The notes beneath the pieces were generated by a model. That model had not been told where the DNA came from, did no database searches, and saw nothing but the letters and a program-made list of their open reading frames with translations. Of a stretch of 64,000 bases of DNA, positions 13,128-23,340 are shown in pieces. The position numbers and the translations under genes were made by a program. The stretch is from Triplophysa rosa (lineage: Eukaryota > Chordata > Actinopteri > Cypriniformes > Nemacheilidae): assembly GCF_024868665.1 (NCBI RefSeq), contig NC_079910.1, positions 14,446,902-14,510,901 of the forward strand, given 5' to 3'. Position 1 is the first letter of the stretch, and the number at the start of each line of letters is the position of its first letter.

Positions 13128-13129
<2 letters not shown>
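10025..13129. other. Intergenic DNA
   Basis: About 3.1 kb with no supportable gene. 11140-11340 is a less AT-rich patch that could be regulatory. 11740-12960 is strongly AT-rich with long T and A runs. No repeat ends, tRNA-like structure or promoter could be defended. Confidence 0.45.

Positions 13130-13170
<41 letters not shown>
13130..13170. repeat. (AC)n microsatellite
   Basis: An uninterrupted dinucleotide run of about 20 AC units, directly abutting the GGTCCCCAC-type repeat that follows. Open frames of poly-Thr/His or Cys/Val here are microsatellite artefacts. Confidence 0.95.
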
Positions 13171-13172
<2 letters not shown>

Positions 13173-13290
13173 AATTTTGGTCCCCACAGTGACACGAGTC
13201 CCCATGTGTTGGTGTGTATTCAGGTTTAGGTCCCCACCGGGATATACAAACATGAACACACACACACACACACCACACACACAATTTACA
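13171..13290 (+). repeat. GGTCCCCAC-type repeat unit, isolated copy
   Basis: The unit runs from TCAATTTTGGTCCCCACAG through ACACGAGTCCCCATGTG, TTGGTGTGTATTCAGG and TTTAGGTCCCCACCGGGATA, ending in CA repeats. The same unit recurs at 15709-15815 and 15967-16072. It always sits between CA microsatellite tracts, as if the microsatellite were part of the repeat's tail. Confidence 0.75.
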
Positions 13291-14861
13291 TATTTTAACA
13301 TATTAGGACAGACATGAAATGGACCTCCATTATATACTTAAACTGTTTCGTTTTTCCTAACCCTCCTCTCACCAATCTGTGGACATGATTGAAATGATTA
13401 ATTCTTTTACTAGTTGGGACAACCTAAAATGTCCTCACTAGTCAGATTTTTAGACATGTTTAAGTACTTTTTATATGGACATTTTATAAAACCGCCATAC
13501 AACACCGTATTCACACACTCACCATGTATGATTAGGACTGCACCTAGCTTACATCCTTCTGTTTTTAGCTTTAGCTTCTGTCACATCACAGTGTTCTTAT
13601 GGAGAGGTTTCAGACAGGTGGTCAATATTTAATGAAGTGACCCTCTTGGTAAAATGTTTTAAGTGCTGCTGTCCGGCATTAGCTTTTAGGGTTATGGTTT
13701 TTATTTATTCATTTCGGACCCCCGCTCTCTCCCTCTCTCGCTTGCACTTTCAGCTTTGGTAGGAAGGGCTGTGGTCCTTTTACCCTAAGGAATGACACTG
13801 CATCATTCCACATCACAGTCTCCATCACACACCACACACACACGCACACACGTACACACACACACACTCAATAAAATAACCTTTAACAATGTTCTACCTT
13901 GCTATCTCATTGCATACAGTTAATTTTGCCTAAATCATTATTAAATTATTATAAAAGTTTATTAACTAGTTTCAAAGCCTGTTTAATTGTAGTTAAATTA
14001 AAGTTCTTTCTTGAAATATTTGCCTTTTCAAGAAGTTTTGATTCTTCAATTTATATCATCTGAATTTGTATATTAGTTCAGTCTATATCAGACATTGTGT
14101 TTTTTGACTGGATATAAATTTGATGCTTCATTAAGCATTTTTCTAATAAATGTTTTCTTTAAAAAAAAGCAAGAATATTAATGCAACTCTTTTTCGATTT
14201 ATTCCACTATAACCCACACTAAACTTGGAAGTAAAAGGCCCCTTTTGCTGTTTATATATTTGCATGATTTTAAACTGAATACAATACAATTCAATTTCTT
14301 TAACTCAAATAACATTACTGCTTCAATATCAATAAAACAAAACAATACAAGCAAAATACATCTATTTCAAAATATATTTACTATAAGTGTAGGCTATAAT
14401 TGTGGTTGGGTGAGTGTGTAAAGACCGAGCAATTGAGATGGGACAGCATAATTAAAGACGTCACGCTCATCAGAAGAGTCTCCATCCCACTCAGCACATC
14501 AATAATATCAGAAGCTAAAAAGCTAAGTCAACCTCAGATTTTCAAAAATCCTTTATTTTGCCAACAACTATTAAATAAACATTACCACATAGATCTAAAG
14601 ATTTACCATCAAATATTTATGTTGGGAATTTTGAAATATGTAAAAAAGAATGTGTTAAATGTGGCACAAACCCATGAGAAAAAGTGTCTGTGTGTGCAGA
14701 CTCACACAAGAGCATAATTTGAAAGGACAGTTTCTCTCCTGTGTGTGCTGGTGTGTCAATGTGCATGTATGTGATCTGAATATGTAGGTCAAATAACCAT
14801 ATATGGAAAGCCTGAAATTTGGCAACTTGTGTAGGCTTGAGTAGACACACACACACGCACG

Positions 14862-14898
<37 letters not shown>

Positions 14899-15417
14899 CA
14901 AAAATAACTAGCAGAGTAGATCTGTATGAGAAGAAGTCTGTCATTCAATTAGTTTTACCCTGCATTAAAACTTTGCTGTTGAAACTCCACAATGTTAAGC
15001 TTTGAAACCATCTTTGAATCTTCTAGACAATACGAGTTAGGGCTGATGTTGACGACGGCTTTTTTCTTGAGGAAAAATCCTCCCTTGTACTTTTCTCCAC
15101 GAGTTATCACTGAAAGATTTAAATGAAACATTTTTTCGTCCTGGTTTCGGAACGTTAAATTAAGTTTTAATTGGATTTTTCAGCAATGGTTCGTGTTTGG
15201 AGATTTTATTCATCAGTTTCTTTTCATCTGTTAAATCGCAACCCGGCTGATGAACTGCACACATTTGTCCTCACAAGTCAGCTTTCTCTGGCAGACACAG
15301 AGAAAGACAGAGAGAGTGAGACAGAAACAGATTTAGTCAAATACAGTCAAAGAGAACATTTCAGAAAAGTGTATCAAGAAGACTAAATGTGATTAGGCTG
15401 TTTGACACACGCACACA
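13291..15417. other. Intergenic DNA with CA tracts
   Basis: Non-coding. Contains short interrupted CA tracts at 13832-13868 and 14844-14895. Around 14400-14480 there is a unique-looking patch with GCATAATTAAAGACGTCACG (homeodomain-type site next to a CRE-like GACGTCAC), a possible regulatory site. Remaining sequence is AT-rich without features. Confidence 0.45.
14844..14895. repeat. Interrupted (CA)n microsatellite
   Basis: CA dinucleotides interrupted by CG (CACGCACGCACG) then a pure CA run of about 15 units. Confidence 0.95.
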
Positions 15418-16072
15418 CACATGTCTGGTTTACTATCTCCGTGGGGACAGCACAGCAAAATCGCCGGTGTTAAAAAGGATCAAAATAACTCTCACAGTGT
15501 ATATATAATCCACGCGTCGATAGTGTTAATTTGACCTTTTTTAACACTGGCGATTTTGCTGTGTAGGCATAATGTTTTTATACTGTACAAACTGTATATT
15601 TTATCCCTTAACCCTACCCCTAACCCTAAAGATCATAGAAAACTTTTTGCATTTTTAGATTTTTAAAAAATATTGTTTTGTACAATTTATAAGCTTTTTT
15701 GACCTCAATTTTGGTCCCCACGGTGACACGAGTCCCCATGTGTTGGTGTGCATTCTGGCTTAGGTCCCCACTGGGTTATAAAAACATGTCCACACACACA
15801 CACACACACACACATGTCTGGTTTATTATCTCTGTGGGGACAGTCCATAGGCGTAATGATTTTTATACTGTACAGACTATATATTTTATCCCCTAAACCT
15901 AAAGATCATAGAAAACGTTTTGCATTTTTAGATTTAAAAAAGATTTAGATTTATTTTTTGCCCCTGGAGACCTCAACTTTGGTCCCCATGGTGACACGAG
16001 TCCCCATGAGTTGGTGTGCATTCAGGTTTAGGTCCCCACCAGGATATAAAAACATGTCCACACACACACACA
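15415..16072 (+). repeat. Tandem GGTCCCCAC-type repeat, two units
   Basis: Two successive units. Each reads: ACATGTCTGGTTTA..ATCTC..GTGGGGACAG, then AGGC(A/G)TAATG and TATACTGTACA, then CCTAAAGATCATAGAAAAC and TTTTTGCATTTTTAGAT, then GACCTCAA..TTTGGTCCCCA, CACGAGTCCCCATG and TATAAAAACATGTCCACAC with a CA tail. Unit 1 runs from about 15415 to 15813 and is lengthened by a nested MITE (15451-15563); unit 2 runs from about 15812 to 16072. A partial copy is at 13171-13290. No coding potential. Confidence 0.8.
15451..15563. mobile_element. 113-bp MITE nested in repeat unit 1
   Basis: Perfect terminal inverted repeats CACAGCAAAATCGCC / GGCGATTTTGCTGTG, extending imperfectly into GTGTTAAAAAGG / CCTTTTTTAACAC. 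The neighbouring unit (15812-16072) lacks it: there GTGGGGACAG continues nearly directly into TAGGCGTAATG, giving an empty-site comparison. No coding sequence; superfamily not determined. Confidence 0.85.
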
Positions 16073-17280
16073 CACATAGACAACCCAGGCACGCAGTAAA
16101 CAGTAAACACACTCATTAGCATAGAGACAGGTTTAATCAAATCATCTGTGGGTACAAATTAGCCGGTGAGAGCATAATGAGTTAGGAATTAATTAGGAAC
16201 AAAACGAGAAGATGAAAATATGGGAATCCTGGCATCTGCACATTATCTTCTGGTCACTGGACTCCCCAAACAGCCTCCGAATCATCCATCCATCTATGAA
16301 TCTCTCTCTATCAGTAAGAGTTCAGCTCAGAGGTGGATTGAAATCTGAAAATCCAGTTTACTATTGATGGAATGTGTACTGTATATGATCTGCTACATCC
16401 TACACTACAGTACTTCAGCATAATACATTGCAATGTTCCCATTAAACTTTGCAATAAGTGAAAGAGTCATTAACGTGACATAATACTCTGCATGTGTTGT
16501 AAGATCATGATACAGCTTTTTGCATTTTATGCTATGTGACAGTTTATTGTTCCCAGAAGCTCCACTACCTCTCCTGTGCATCACCAGAAACTTCTGAATG
16601 TGTCGAGACACCTTTTTCTCTCACCTAATCACAACATGCCTCATTTGAGGTGTAACCTGGTTCTCATCTGTCCTGACAATTTTTTGCCAGACTCTGCAGA
16701 AATGAGTAGAAAGGAGTAAATGGACTAAAAGGAGTAAAAACAATGTCTGTAGCTATCCTTGTCTGTGTGTATGTATATACTGTACTTACTGCACACACGC
16801 GCACACACATTTACCTTTAGGCATTTAGCAGACGCTTTTCTCCAAAGCGACTTACAAGAGATTTACACATGCGCGCGCACACACATATAACAACACTTCC
16901 TGTTTTACCGAATCAAAATGTTAAACGAATATCTTTAAGATTGAATTATGTGTCTAAAATAAAACAAATAAAATAAAAAATGAAGCCAGGCATGCTTCTG
17001 GATCAGTGCTTACATGTTGGGAAGTGGTCGATACAGTTTGTACAGTATAAAAACCCTTGTCTATGGAAAGTTCCCATAAAACAGAAACCCAACTGTGTGT
17101 GTCCATGTGCATGTATGTCTATTTTTTCTATCCCTTACACTCTTGCATATAATTACAATAATTAACAATACATTTATACCTAATCACTGTCCTTCTCATG
17201 GCTTATATCACAATATTTTACACTACAATTACAATACCCTTCACAACTCATAACGCTTACATCTTTCTGCAATACTTTTA
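16073..17280. other. Intergenic DNA with a SINE core and a degenerate minisatellite
   Basis: Non-coding. Holds the SINE/LINE core at 16808-16862 and, from about 17150, a degenerate array of phrases like 'ATCACAATA..TTTTACA' that resumes at about 18360-18625 on the other side of the MITE at 17281-18338. Confidence 0.45.
16808..16862 (+). repeat. SINE/LINE core segment
   Basis: GCATTTAGCAGACGCTTTTC followed by TCCAAAGCGACTTACAAGAG is a good copy of the conserved core shared by many fish retroposons (V-SINE-like core / LINE tail). Only this piece is recognisable, flanked by CA-rich DNA. Confidence 0.75.
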
Positions 17281-17479
17281 GGCCCGGTTTCACAGACAAG
17301 GCTCATCTTAAACCAGGATTATGCCTTAGATAATTTAGGATATTTAAGTCACTTTTTAAAAAAGCATTACTGGTGTGCATCTCGAGACAATGGCACTGAT
17401 ATGTTTTAAGATATTTTAGGGCACTTTATTTTCAGTTAAGACAGCTCAAACATTTATTTTAGTCTGGGACTAGCCTTAA

Positions 17480-18311
17480 AGGTGTCATGAATTAAGATAT
17501 CAATTTTAACCCAAGATTTTGTTATATAAGAGGGAATCGTATTCAAGCGAACACCAGGCCGAGCGAACTTCAGGTCCTGGAATGCATCTATCTATAACAG
17601 ATTGAACACCGCGTCCACAGAAGAATATCAATGACTACTTCTCTAGCCATGTCCACTGGTTCGCACATGACAGTACTGAAGTAACACAAGTGGCGCGGAA
17701 CCAGATAGAGCGAACAAGCAATAAACATGCCGTTAAAGATCGCAAAATGTTGCGCAGTGCCTGGTTGTGGAAGAAGACAGTCGCTGCATAACCTTCCTTC
17801 GGATTCCGACATTAGTAACGCGTGGTTGAAGTTTATTTTTAAAGACGATCCAGCTCATGTGGGTAAAACATTGAGCATTTGCTCGCTTCAATTCACCGCG
17901 GATTTCTTTGTGAACAAGGCCCAGGTCGACACTGGATTGGCGGAGAGACTAAAATTAAAAAGCAGCGCTGTTCCATCAATATTGGATCTGACAGGAATGG
18001 CGCAGCAATCTTATGGGAGTAAAACATATTTGTACTATGCGTCACTATTGCTTTGTTAGAGATCGCTTGATATGCCCTGATAATGTGTAACCTAACGTTA
18101 CGTTTCTAACCCAAAATTCACAGAAGGCTCCAACTAAGTTTACTACGCAAATTGCTATCGATACGTTTGTCGAGATGGCCTCAATACCCAGGTAGAAAAT
18201 AGCCTATTACTTATTGATTTGGATGTTTTCGAATGTAAAAACCACGCGAACGTCATAAGTAGACCTCAGACAACAGTATAAAACAATAAAAAAGGCCAGT
18301 TCATGACACCT
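17480..18311 (+). mobile_element. Kolobok-like transposon remnant (TTAA duplication, THAP gene)
   Basis: Ends AGGTGTCATGAATT and AGTTCATGACACCT are inverted repeats, with TTAA at both sides (17476-17479, 18312-18315). Inside is one open frame with a THAP-type zinc finger (17727-18059). TTAA target duplications combined with a THAP-domain transposase are the hallmark of the Kolobok superfamily; P elements also have THAP but make 8-bp duplications. At 832 bp it lacks the catalytic part of a transposase, so it is an internally deleted copy or one that kept only the first coding exon. Confidence 0.65.
17727..18059 (+). pseudogene. THAP-domain fragment of a transposase
   Basis: A 110-codon frame in the nested TTAA element. 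It starts MPLKIAKCCAVPGCGRRQSL: the C-x3-C pair of a THAP finger. Then come the invariant tryptophan (NAWLKFIF), the second pair region SICSLQFTADFF, and SSAVPSILDL, the AVPxx box that closes THAP domains. The histidine normally found in C-S-x-H-F is glutamine here (CSLQF), so zinc binding is probably lost. After residue about 90 the sequence runs into GSKTYLYYASLLLC and a stop, which looks like read-through of a splice donor (GTAAAA near 18018). No catalytic domain follows. Family assignment is from motifs only. Confidence 0.7.
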
Positions 18312-18338
18312 TTAAACCTTGTCTGTGAAACCAGCCCA

Positions 18339-20006
18339 TAATCAAAATACTTTTACTGCAGTGCTTGGAACGTTTTATCAATCATTCTCATATCTTACCA
18401 CAATACTGTTTACATTATTACAATATATAGAAGTATATACTTTGTTCTATCACAATGCTTACGTTTAATAACAACACTCTTTACATCACATCGCTCTTCC
18501 AAATCATCACAATACCTATAGATATTCTTTACATTTAATCACAGTCCTTTTCACATCTTATAACAATACCCTTGACAACTCGTCAAGCTCTTCACATCCC
18601 AATACTTTTCACATCTTATATTAAAGGAGTATACAAATGAGACAACAGATTAATTACTTGAATCAACCAACGATTAATTAAGCTTCAATTGAAGCTAACG
18701 GGCTGTTCTGAAGAATAGACTGTGATTGGTCCTGAGCTTTGCTCTCTCAAACAGGAGCGAGTGATCAGGCAGGTGGCTCAGCTGTGGCACTAACGAGCCG
18801 CTAGTGTTTTAACGAGGCTGCTGCCCTCATTCGTTTATGCTAATGATATTAAATCATATTTGTTCTTTTCTCAGTATAACTTCCTCTCCTTCACCCTTGT
18901 CTTCGGAATCAGGGTAAAACAAAGGACCGAGAGTTCAGAGAGGGGCTTTTTTAACGGAGTTAATTAGTTTAAGGTCAACTGGTTTGATATCAAGTTCTAG
19001 AGGAATCTGCAGCCTTTTGATGCACTGAGATTGACGGCTGGCGTAGCGTCCTCAAAGGAAACAGACCACACCAGCTTCACACATGATGTGTCTTCAATAC
19101 TTTCAAATGAAATTGCAGTCCGTTATAACAAATAACTACCCTTCTGTGTTTAAGGTAATGTGTGTGTGTGCGCGCGTGAGACTGCACCCTCGTGCGGGAG
19201 GTTACTTCTTTATTCAGACAGAGTGGTCCTGGCTATGGTGTATGTTCACCATTGAGTGAGCATTCAGCCATGTGAAACCAGCTCCGCATCTGCTCCGCGC
19301 TGATAACTTCCCAGCAAATAGACGCCAGCCGACTCAGACTTCTTTTCAACACTGCTATTATTAATAAAGAAAAGGGGGGCGGCCTTTAATTGGACCCACT
19401 GTCCCTCAAAGAAAAATCCCTCACACTAATTTCCTGCAATATTCCACTGCAGGCAGAATTAATAATACAATTATGCATAGAGACGCAAACCAGATTCACG
19501 TCTGTGCCGCTCATACACACTTGGCGGTGTGCTGCATTGACTGTAAACACTGTGTGAAGCAGTTTAACATGCCTCATTTCTTTGAAGCAGTGAAAATGTG
19601 TTTTAAGACAGAGCTGTGATTCAGTTCTGAAGTGGGCTGCGTAAGGACTACTAAAAGGAATTTTAAAAAACGACCTACTTTTACATTTACTATCACTGGC
19701 GATGTCCAAGACCTGCACATGCTGCACTGTAGACAGTTTCATCGGACACGCGCTGGCCCAAGTTAACTTTTGGTTTGTGTTCGGTTATAATATAGCAATT
19801 AATTTACTTAATTTGTATTTCATTTATATTGATTGTATATTAATTGTATTAAATTAAATTAAAACTACTCAACACTACTTATTGATTCTTTGCGGAGGTC
19901 TACCGGAAGGTACGTTTGGGCCACATAACGTTTGTTTATGTTGTTGTTGCTAAAACCGTCCATAAAACAATCTGAATCTCTAAAATGAAGAACTTGCTTT
20001 CAAAGT
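18339..20006. other. Intergenic DNA with possible conserved elements
   Basis: 18360-18625 continues the degenerate minisatellite seen before 17281. 18770-18900 has unique-looking sequence with the near-palindrome ATGATATTAAATCAT (18843-18857) and could be an enhancer. 19020-19800 is unremarkable. No gene is supportable. Confidence 0.4.
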
Positions 20007-21290
20007 TTAAAGGAGTGATTAAACGCTGTTTCATGCATTCTGACTTCTTTACAATGTTAAACTTGCATGCTTAACATGGTCAACTTGTCAAAAAACGAGT
20101 TGGACGTATTACGTAGTATTTCTGTGCTCGATACACTCCCCCAAGGTTCGTATAGGTTTCGGAAAGTTTTTTTCAAACATGAAAATCTGTTACCTAACAA
20201 CATTTCTTAATCCCTTATTGGGCAATCCTCCCGGAAAAGCAAGCCCACGGAGAAACAGCCTGCCAACGTGTCAACCGACGAGCGATAGGAAGACCCACTT
20301 ACCATCAAGATTGGCTGCGCTGCATCAAGATTGGCTGTGCTGTGGGCCTGCAGCTGCAGCTCGTTACTCTTGCGATAGTGAGAGAAGTTGAGGTGTGTTT
20401 GTTTGTTCACGGCATGTCAGTGATGGATGTTATAAACGGTGGATATAATGCTGGATTTGCAGATCGTTTGCAACTGATAGATGGAGCGATCCCAGAGCTA
20501 AAAGATGCCAGACATGAACCACATGCAGTAAGTGAAACTAAGTCATATGTCTGTGTGTTGTTGGCAATAATGTAATGTAATGTAATGCGTAATGCGTACG
20601 TGCATAATGTAAACAACACAAACTTTTCACGAGTTCGCCTCACAGATAATAAGTACAGATGATAAGGGACTGATAGTATGTATATTTGGCGTGCTGTCCC
20701 AGGGAGAGGGCCCCGAACTTGGTAGTTCCTCCGAACTTGGAGCGCCCGCCCCTTGTCCGGGGAGAGGGGCCTGGTATGTGCCCGGACTCGGGTCGTTCCC
20801 CCCGTTATACATCGGTAAAAACCTGCTGATGGTGAGGAGTTGGGGCAGAGGAGGGATGCTGCGAAAATGTAGAGAGAATGAGGGTAAGGCGTCTTGTCTA
20901 TTTGTAGGTTTTTTTTCCTGAGCTAAAAGGATGATTGGTGAGATTGGTTATAGGAAACCAGCCGGGTTACTTATCTGATTGGTGAGATTGATCAAAGCAA
21001 GCCAGCTGGGTTAGTTATTTGCACGTGCTCCTCCCGAACTTTGTTAATAAAATATCATATAGTTACTCAAAACAGTTATGCAGGGATAATGCAATGATGT
21101 ATTGTGTGCTCTTGATTTAGTTCCTCTCCCCGCACACCCCCAGGAGGTCGACTGTTTTCAGAAATAATCGTACAGCTGTATCTATCTTTTATAAATGTGA
21201 TCAAACTAAATACTCTTCCAAGACACGAAGAATGCAATACTACTCTATAGGTCCTCACGATTAATATGAGATTGGCAGAAACTGCACGTT
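20007..21290 (+). mobile_element. Composite repeat, probable TTAA-type transposon remnant
   Basis: Begins TTAA then AGGAGTGATTAAACGCTGTT at 20007, like the TTAA elements elsewhere in the window. It carries an open stretch from 20342 to 20528 (VINGGYNAGFADRLQLIDGA and on) that stops being protein-like exactly at a strong splice donor, GCAGTAAGTG (20526-20535). A GC-rich block at 20690-20880 looks like a separate insertion. The 3' part (about 21080-21290) keeps sequence such as ATGCAATACTACTCTATAGG, but I cannot find a matching terminal repeat. Superfamily and protein function are not recognised. Confidence 0.4.
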
Positions 21291-21629
21291 CAACTAGACC
21301 TCAAATCAAGCTGGTGGGAAAGTTTAGCTTGCACTGAAAAAAAAGTTGCACTGTCTCAATCCATTTAAATGGGTGAATTACAGAAATACAGTGTGTTAGT
21401 AGCCATGACTGAAATTTCTGTTTATTACACTAATGCCATTTTACTTCGGTTATCTGGCAGAATAAAGGCATAAGAATACTAGAGGTCTTTTATAGTTATG
21501 ACTCTGTGTCTCAACGCAATAGCCGATATTACTTCATCTTAATCTTATTTAGTTCAATTTTACAATATAATTGCCAAAGCTAGTAAACAACAAGGTACAC
21601 AAAATATATTTATTAAAAGTTAATAGATT

Positions 21630-21880
21630 TTTAAAGTTTCATGCAAATGTCAACCCTACCATGACAAAAATACCAGTTTTTACCATAATGATATAGCTCA
21701 GATGTCATTTGGTGGTTTGGTCGCATGTGAGGTCTCAAATATTTTAAAGCATGATTTACCATAGTTGGGTAAGTGTTGCTTTCAGAATGTCACATCCATA
21801 TTCCTCATAAATTGACACATGAAAATATTATTTTACGTTCTATAAAGAGTTGACATCATGAAATAGTGGGATTATAACAT
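21630..21880 (+). repeat. Diverged interspersed repeat, copy A
   Basis: Shares ordered words with 23050-23340: TTTCATGCAAATG.CAACC, TTTTTACCATA/TTTTCACCATACTG, GATGTCA.TTGGTGGTTT versus GATGTCAATATTTGTTGGTTT, CATGTGA.GTCTC, AAAGCAT.ATTT, CACATCCATATTCC versus TCCATATTCCACATG, and ACATGAAAA.TA. Order and orientation are conserved, so these are two copies of one unknown element, old by their divergence. Confidence 0.6.
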
Positions 21881-22319
21881 CTAGTCCTATTAAGCGAATC
21901 TGAATGACATCACCTTGATATATAAAACCATATTTAAAAAAAAAAATCTTTTTTGTATTAGATTCATGCATTTATTTGACATCTTGTTTGCTTCTCTGTT
22001 AACTGTCAGGTGAGCTCATCACATGTCTCAACCATACAAGCAAAACCTTGTACATTAAAACCATGACGGACTCACCTCACCTGCAGGTTTCGTGTGAGAT
22101 GTTTTGGGGAGAATGTTAATATATTGATGTGTGTGTGAGAGTTGTGGGTAATCTGCTGGGTTGGAGGGGTGGGTTGTTGTTGTCACACAGCACTGTAGCG
22201 ATAGGCCGAGCTCATTAAAATACAGACAGTAAGAAACAAAAGCGTGCATAGACTCACTGTGGCGTGTTTCTGTCTGATAACCGCCACGCTCCCTCATCTG
22301 AATTAGCCAGGCTTTGTAG

Positions 22320-22332
22320 TCACACACGCACG

Positions 22333-22366
<34 letters not shown>
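22320..22366. repeat. Interrupted (CA)n microsatellite
   Basis: CACACGCACGCACG followed by about 15 pure CA units. Confidence 0.95.
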
Positions 22367-22368
<2 letters not shown>

Positions 22369-23049
22369 CACAAACATATACAGTACATACACACACACTC
22401 AGACAGAAGTACACACTCACATACATGCACTTTAGAAACACATAGATAGTAATACAACCAATAAAATATACCAAATGCTAACTCACTTTTTACTCTTTAA
22501 ATAAGACCATAGATCCGGGTTTTCCAGATGGGGGTTTGCAAACCTCTAGGGGTTTGTCAGGGAACTGCAGGGCATATCATGTCAAAGCAGAATTAAATTA
22601 AAATATCTGGGTTTTGATTTAAAACGATAAAAACAGAATACTTACACAATCTTAAAAATATAAGATTATTTTTTAATCAAACAATTAACAAAATGTTAAT
22701 TTCACAAACTTTAAATGTAAAATCTCAGGGGGACCTGTGAGTAAGTAACCCTGTAGTTCACAACAGTTCAACTGATGAAATATTGTGAACCCCAAGCACA
22801 GCCCATCACATGCTAAACATACAATGGGTCCATTACCTTACAGCCTCATGCCTTCCAGTCATATACAAGCCTTTCAACATAAACGCATCAACAAGCTTTC
22901 CAGTGTGTTGTACGTTAAAGTGGGGCGGCGGCGGGGGGAATATGTCATGAACAATTTCATGCCATGCTGTCTAACTTATGCTCAGATATAGAGTTGATGT
23001 CGATTTTCTTGAGCTTGCAACTTGTGTTACTGTTTGTAATATTTAACAG

Positions 23050-23340
23050 AATATACAAGGGAAATTTCATGCAAATGACAACCTTAAGTTGAAAAAAGTT
23101 GAACGTTTTTACCAAAGGTTTTCACCATACTGACAGGTCGGATGTCAATATTTGTTGGTTTAAACACCCATGTGAAGTCTCTCCTAAAATTTTCAAAGCA
23201 CTTTTTAAAGCATCATTTTTCATAATCAGGTAAGTGAATTGTCAAATCCATAACGGTCCATATTCCACATGGGCACATGAAAAGTAAAATAAAATAACTA
23301 TTTTGTGGTCTGTTAAGAGTCATCCCTCCTCCATTTGTTG
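23050..23340 (+). repeat. Diverged interspersed repeat, copy B
   Basis: Second copy of the element described at 21630-21880, same orientation, about 1.4 kb further on. Neither copy shows terminal repeats or coding potential. Confidence 0.6.

Larger units (their letters stand above)
17281..18338. mobile_element. MITE with GGCCCGGTTTCACAGAC ends, split by a second element
   Basis: Left end GGCCCGGTTTCACAGACAAG and right end CTTGTCTGTGAAACCAGCCC are inverted copies. Its body (CCAGGATTATGCCTTAG, CATCTCGAGACAATGGCACTG, TTAGTCTGGGACTAG) resembles the element at 45028-45256 and is a common cyprinid MITE type. A second, TTAA-flanked element sits inside it (17480-18311), leaving only about 195 bp left of and 27 bp right of the insertion. 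It is therefore older than the nested element. Confidence 0.8.
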
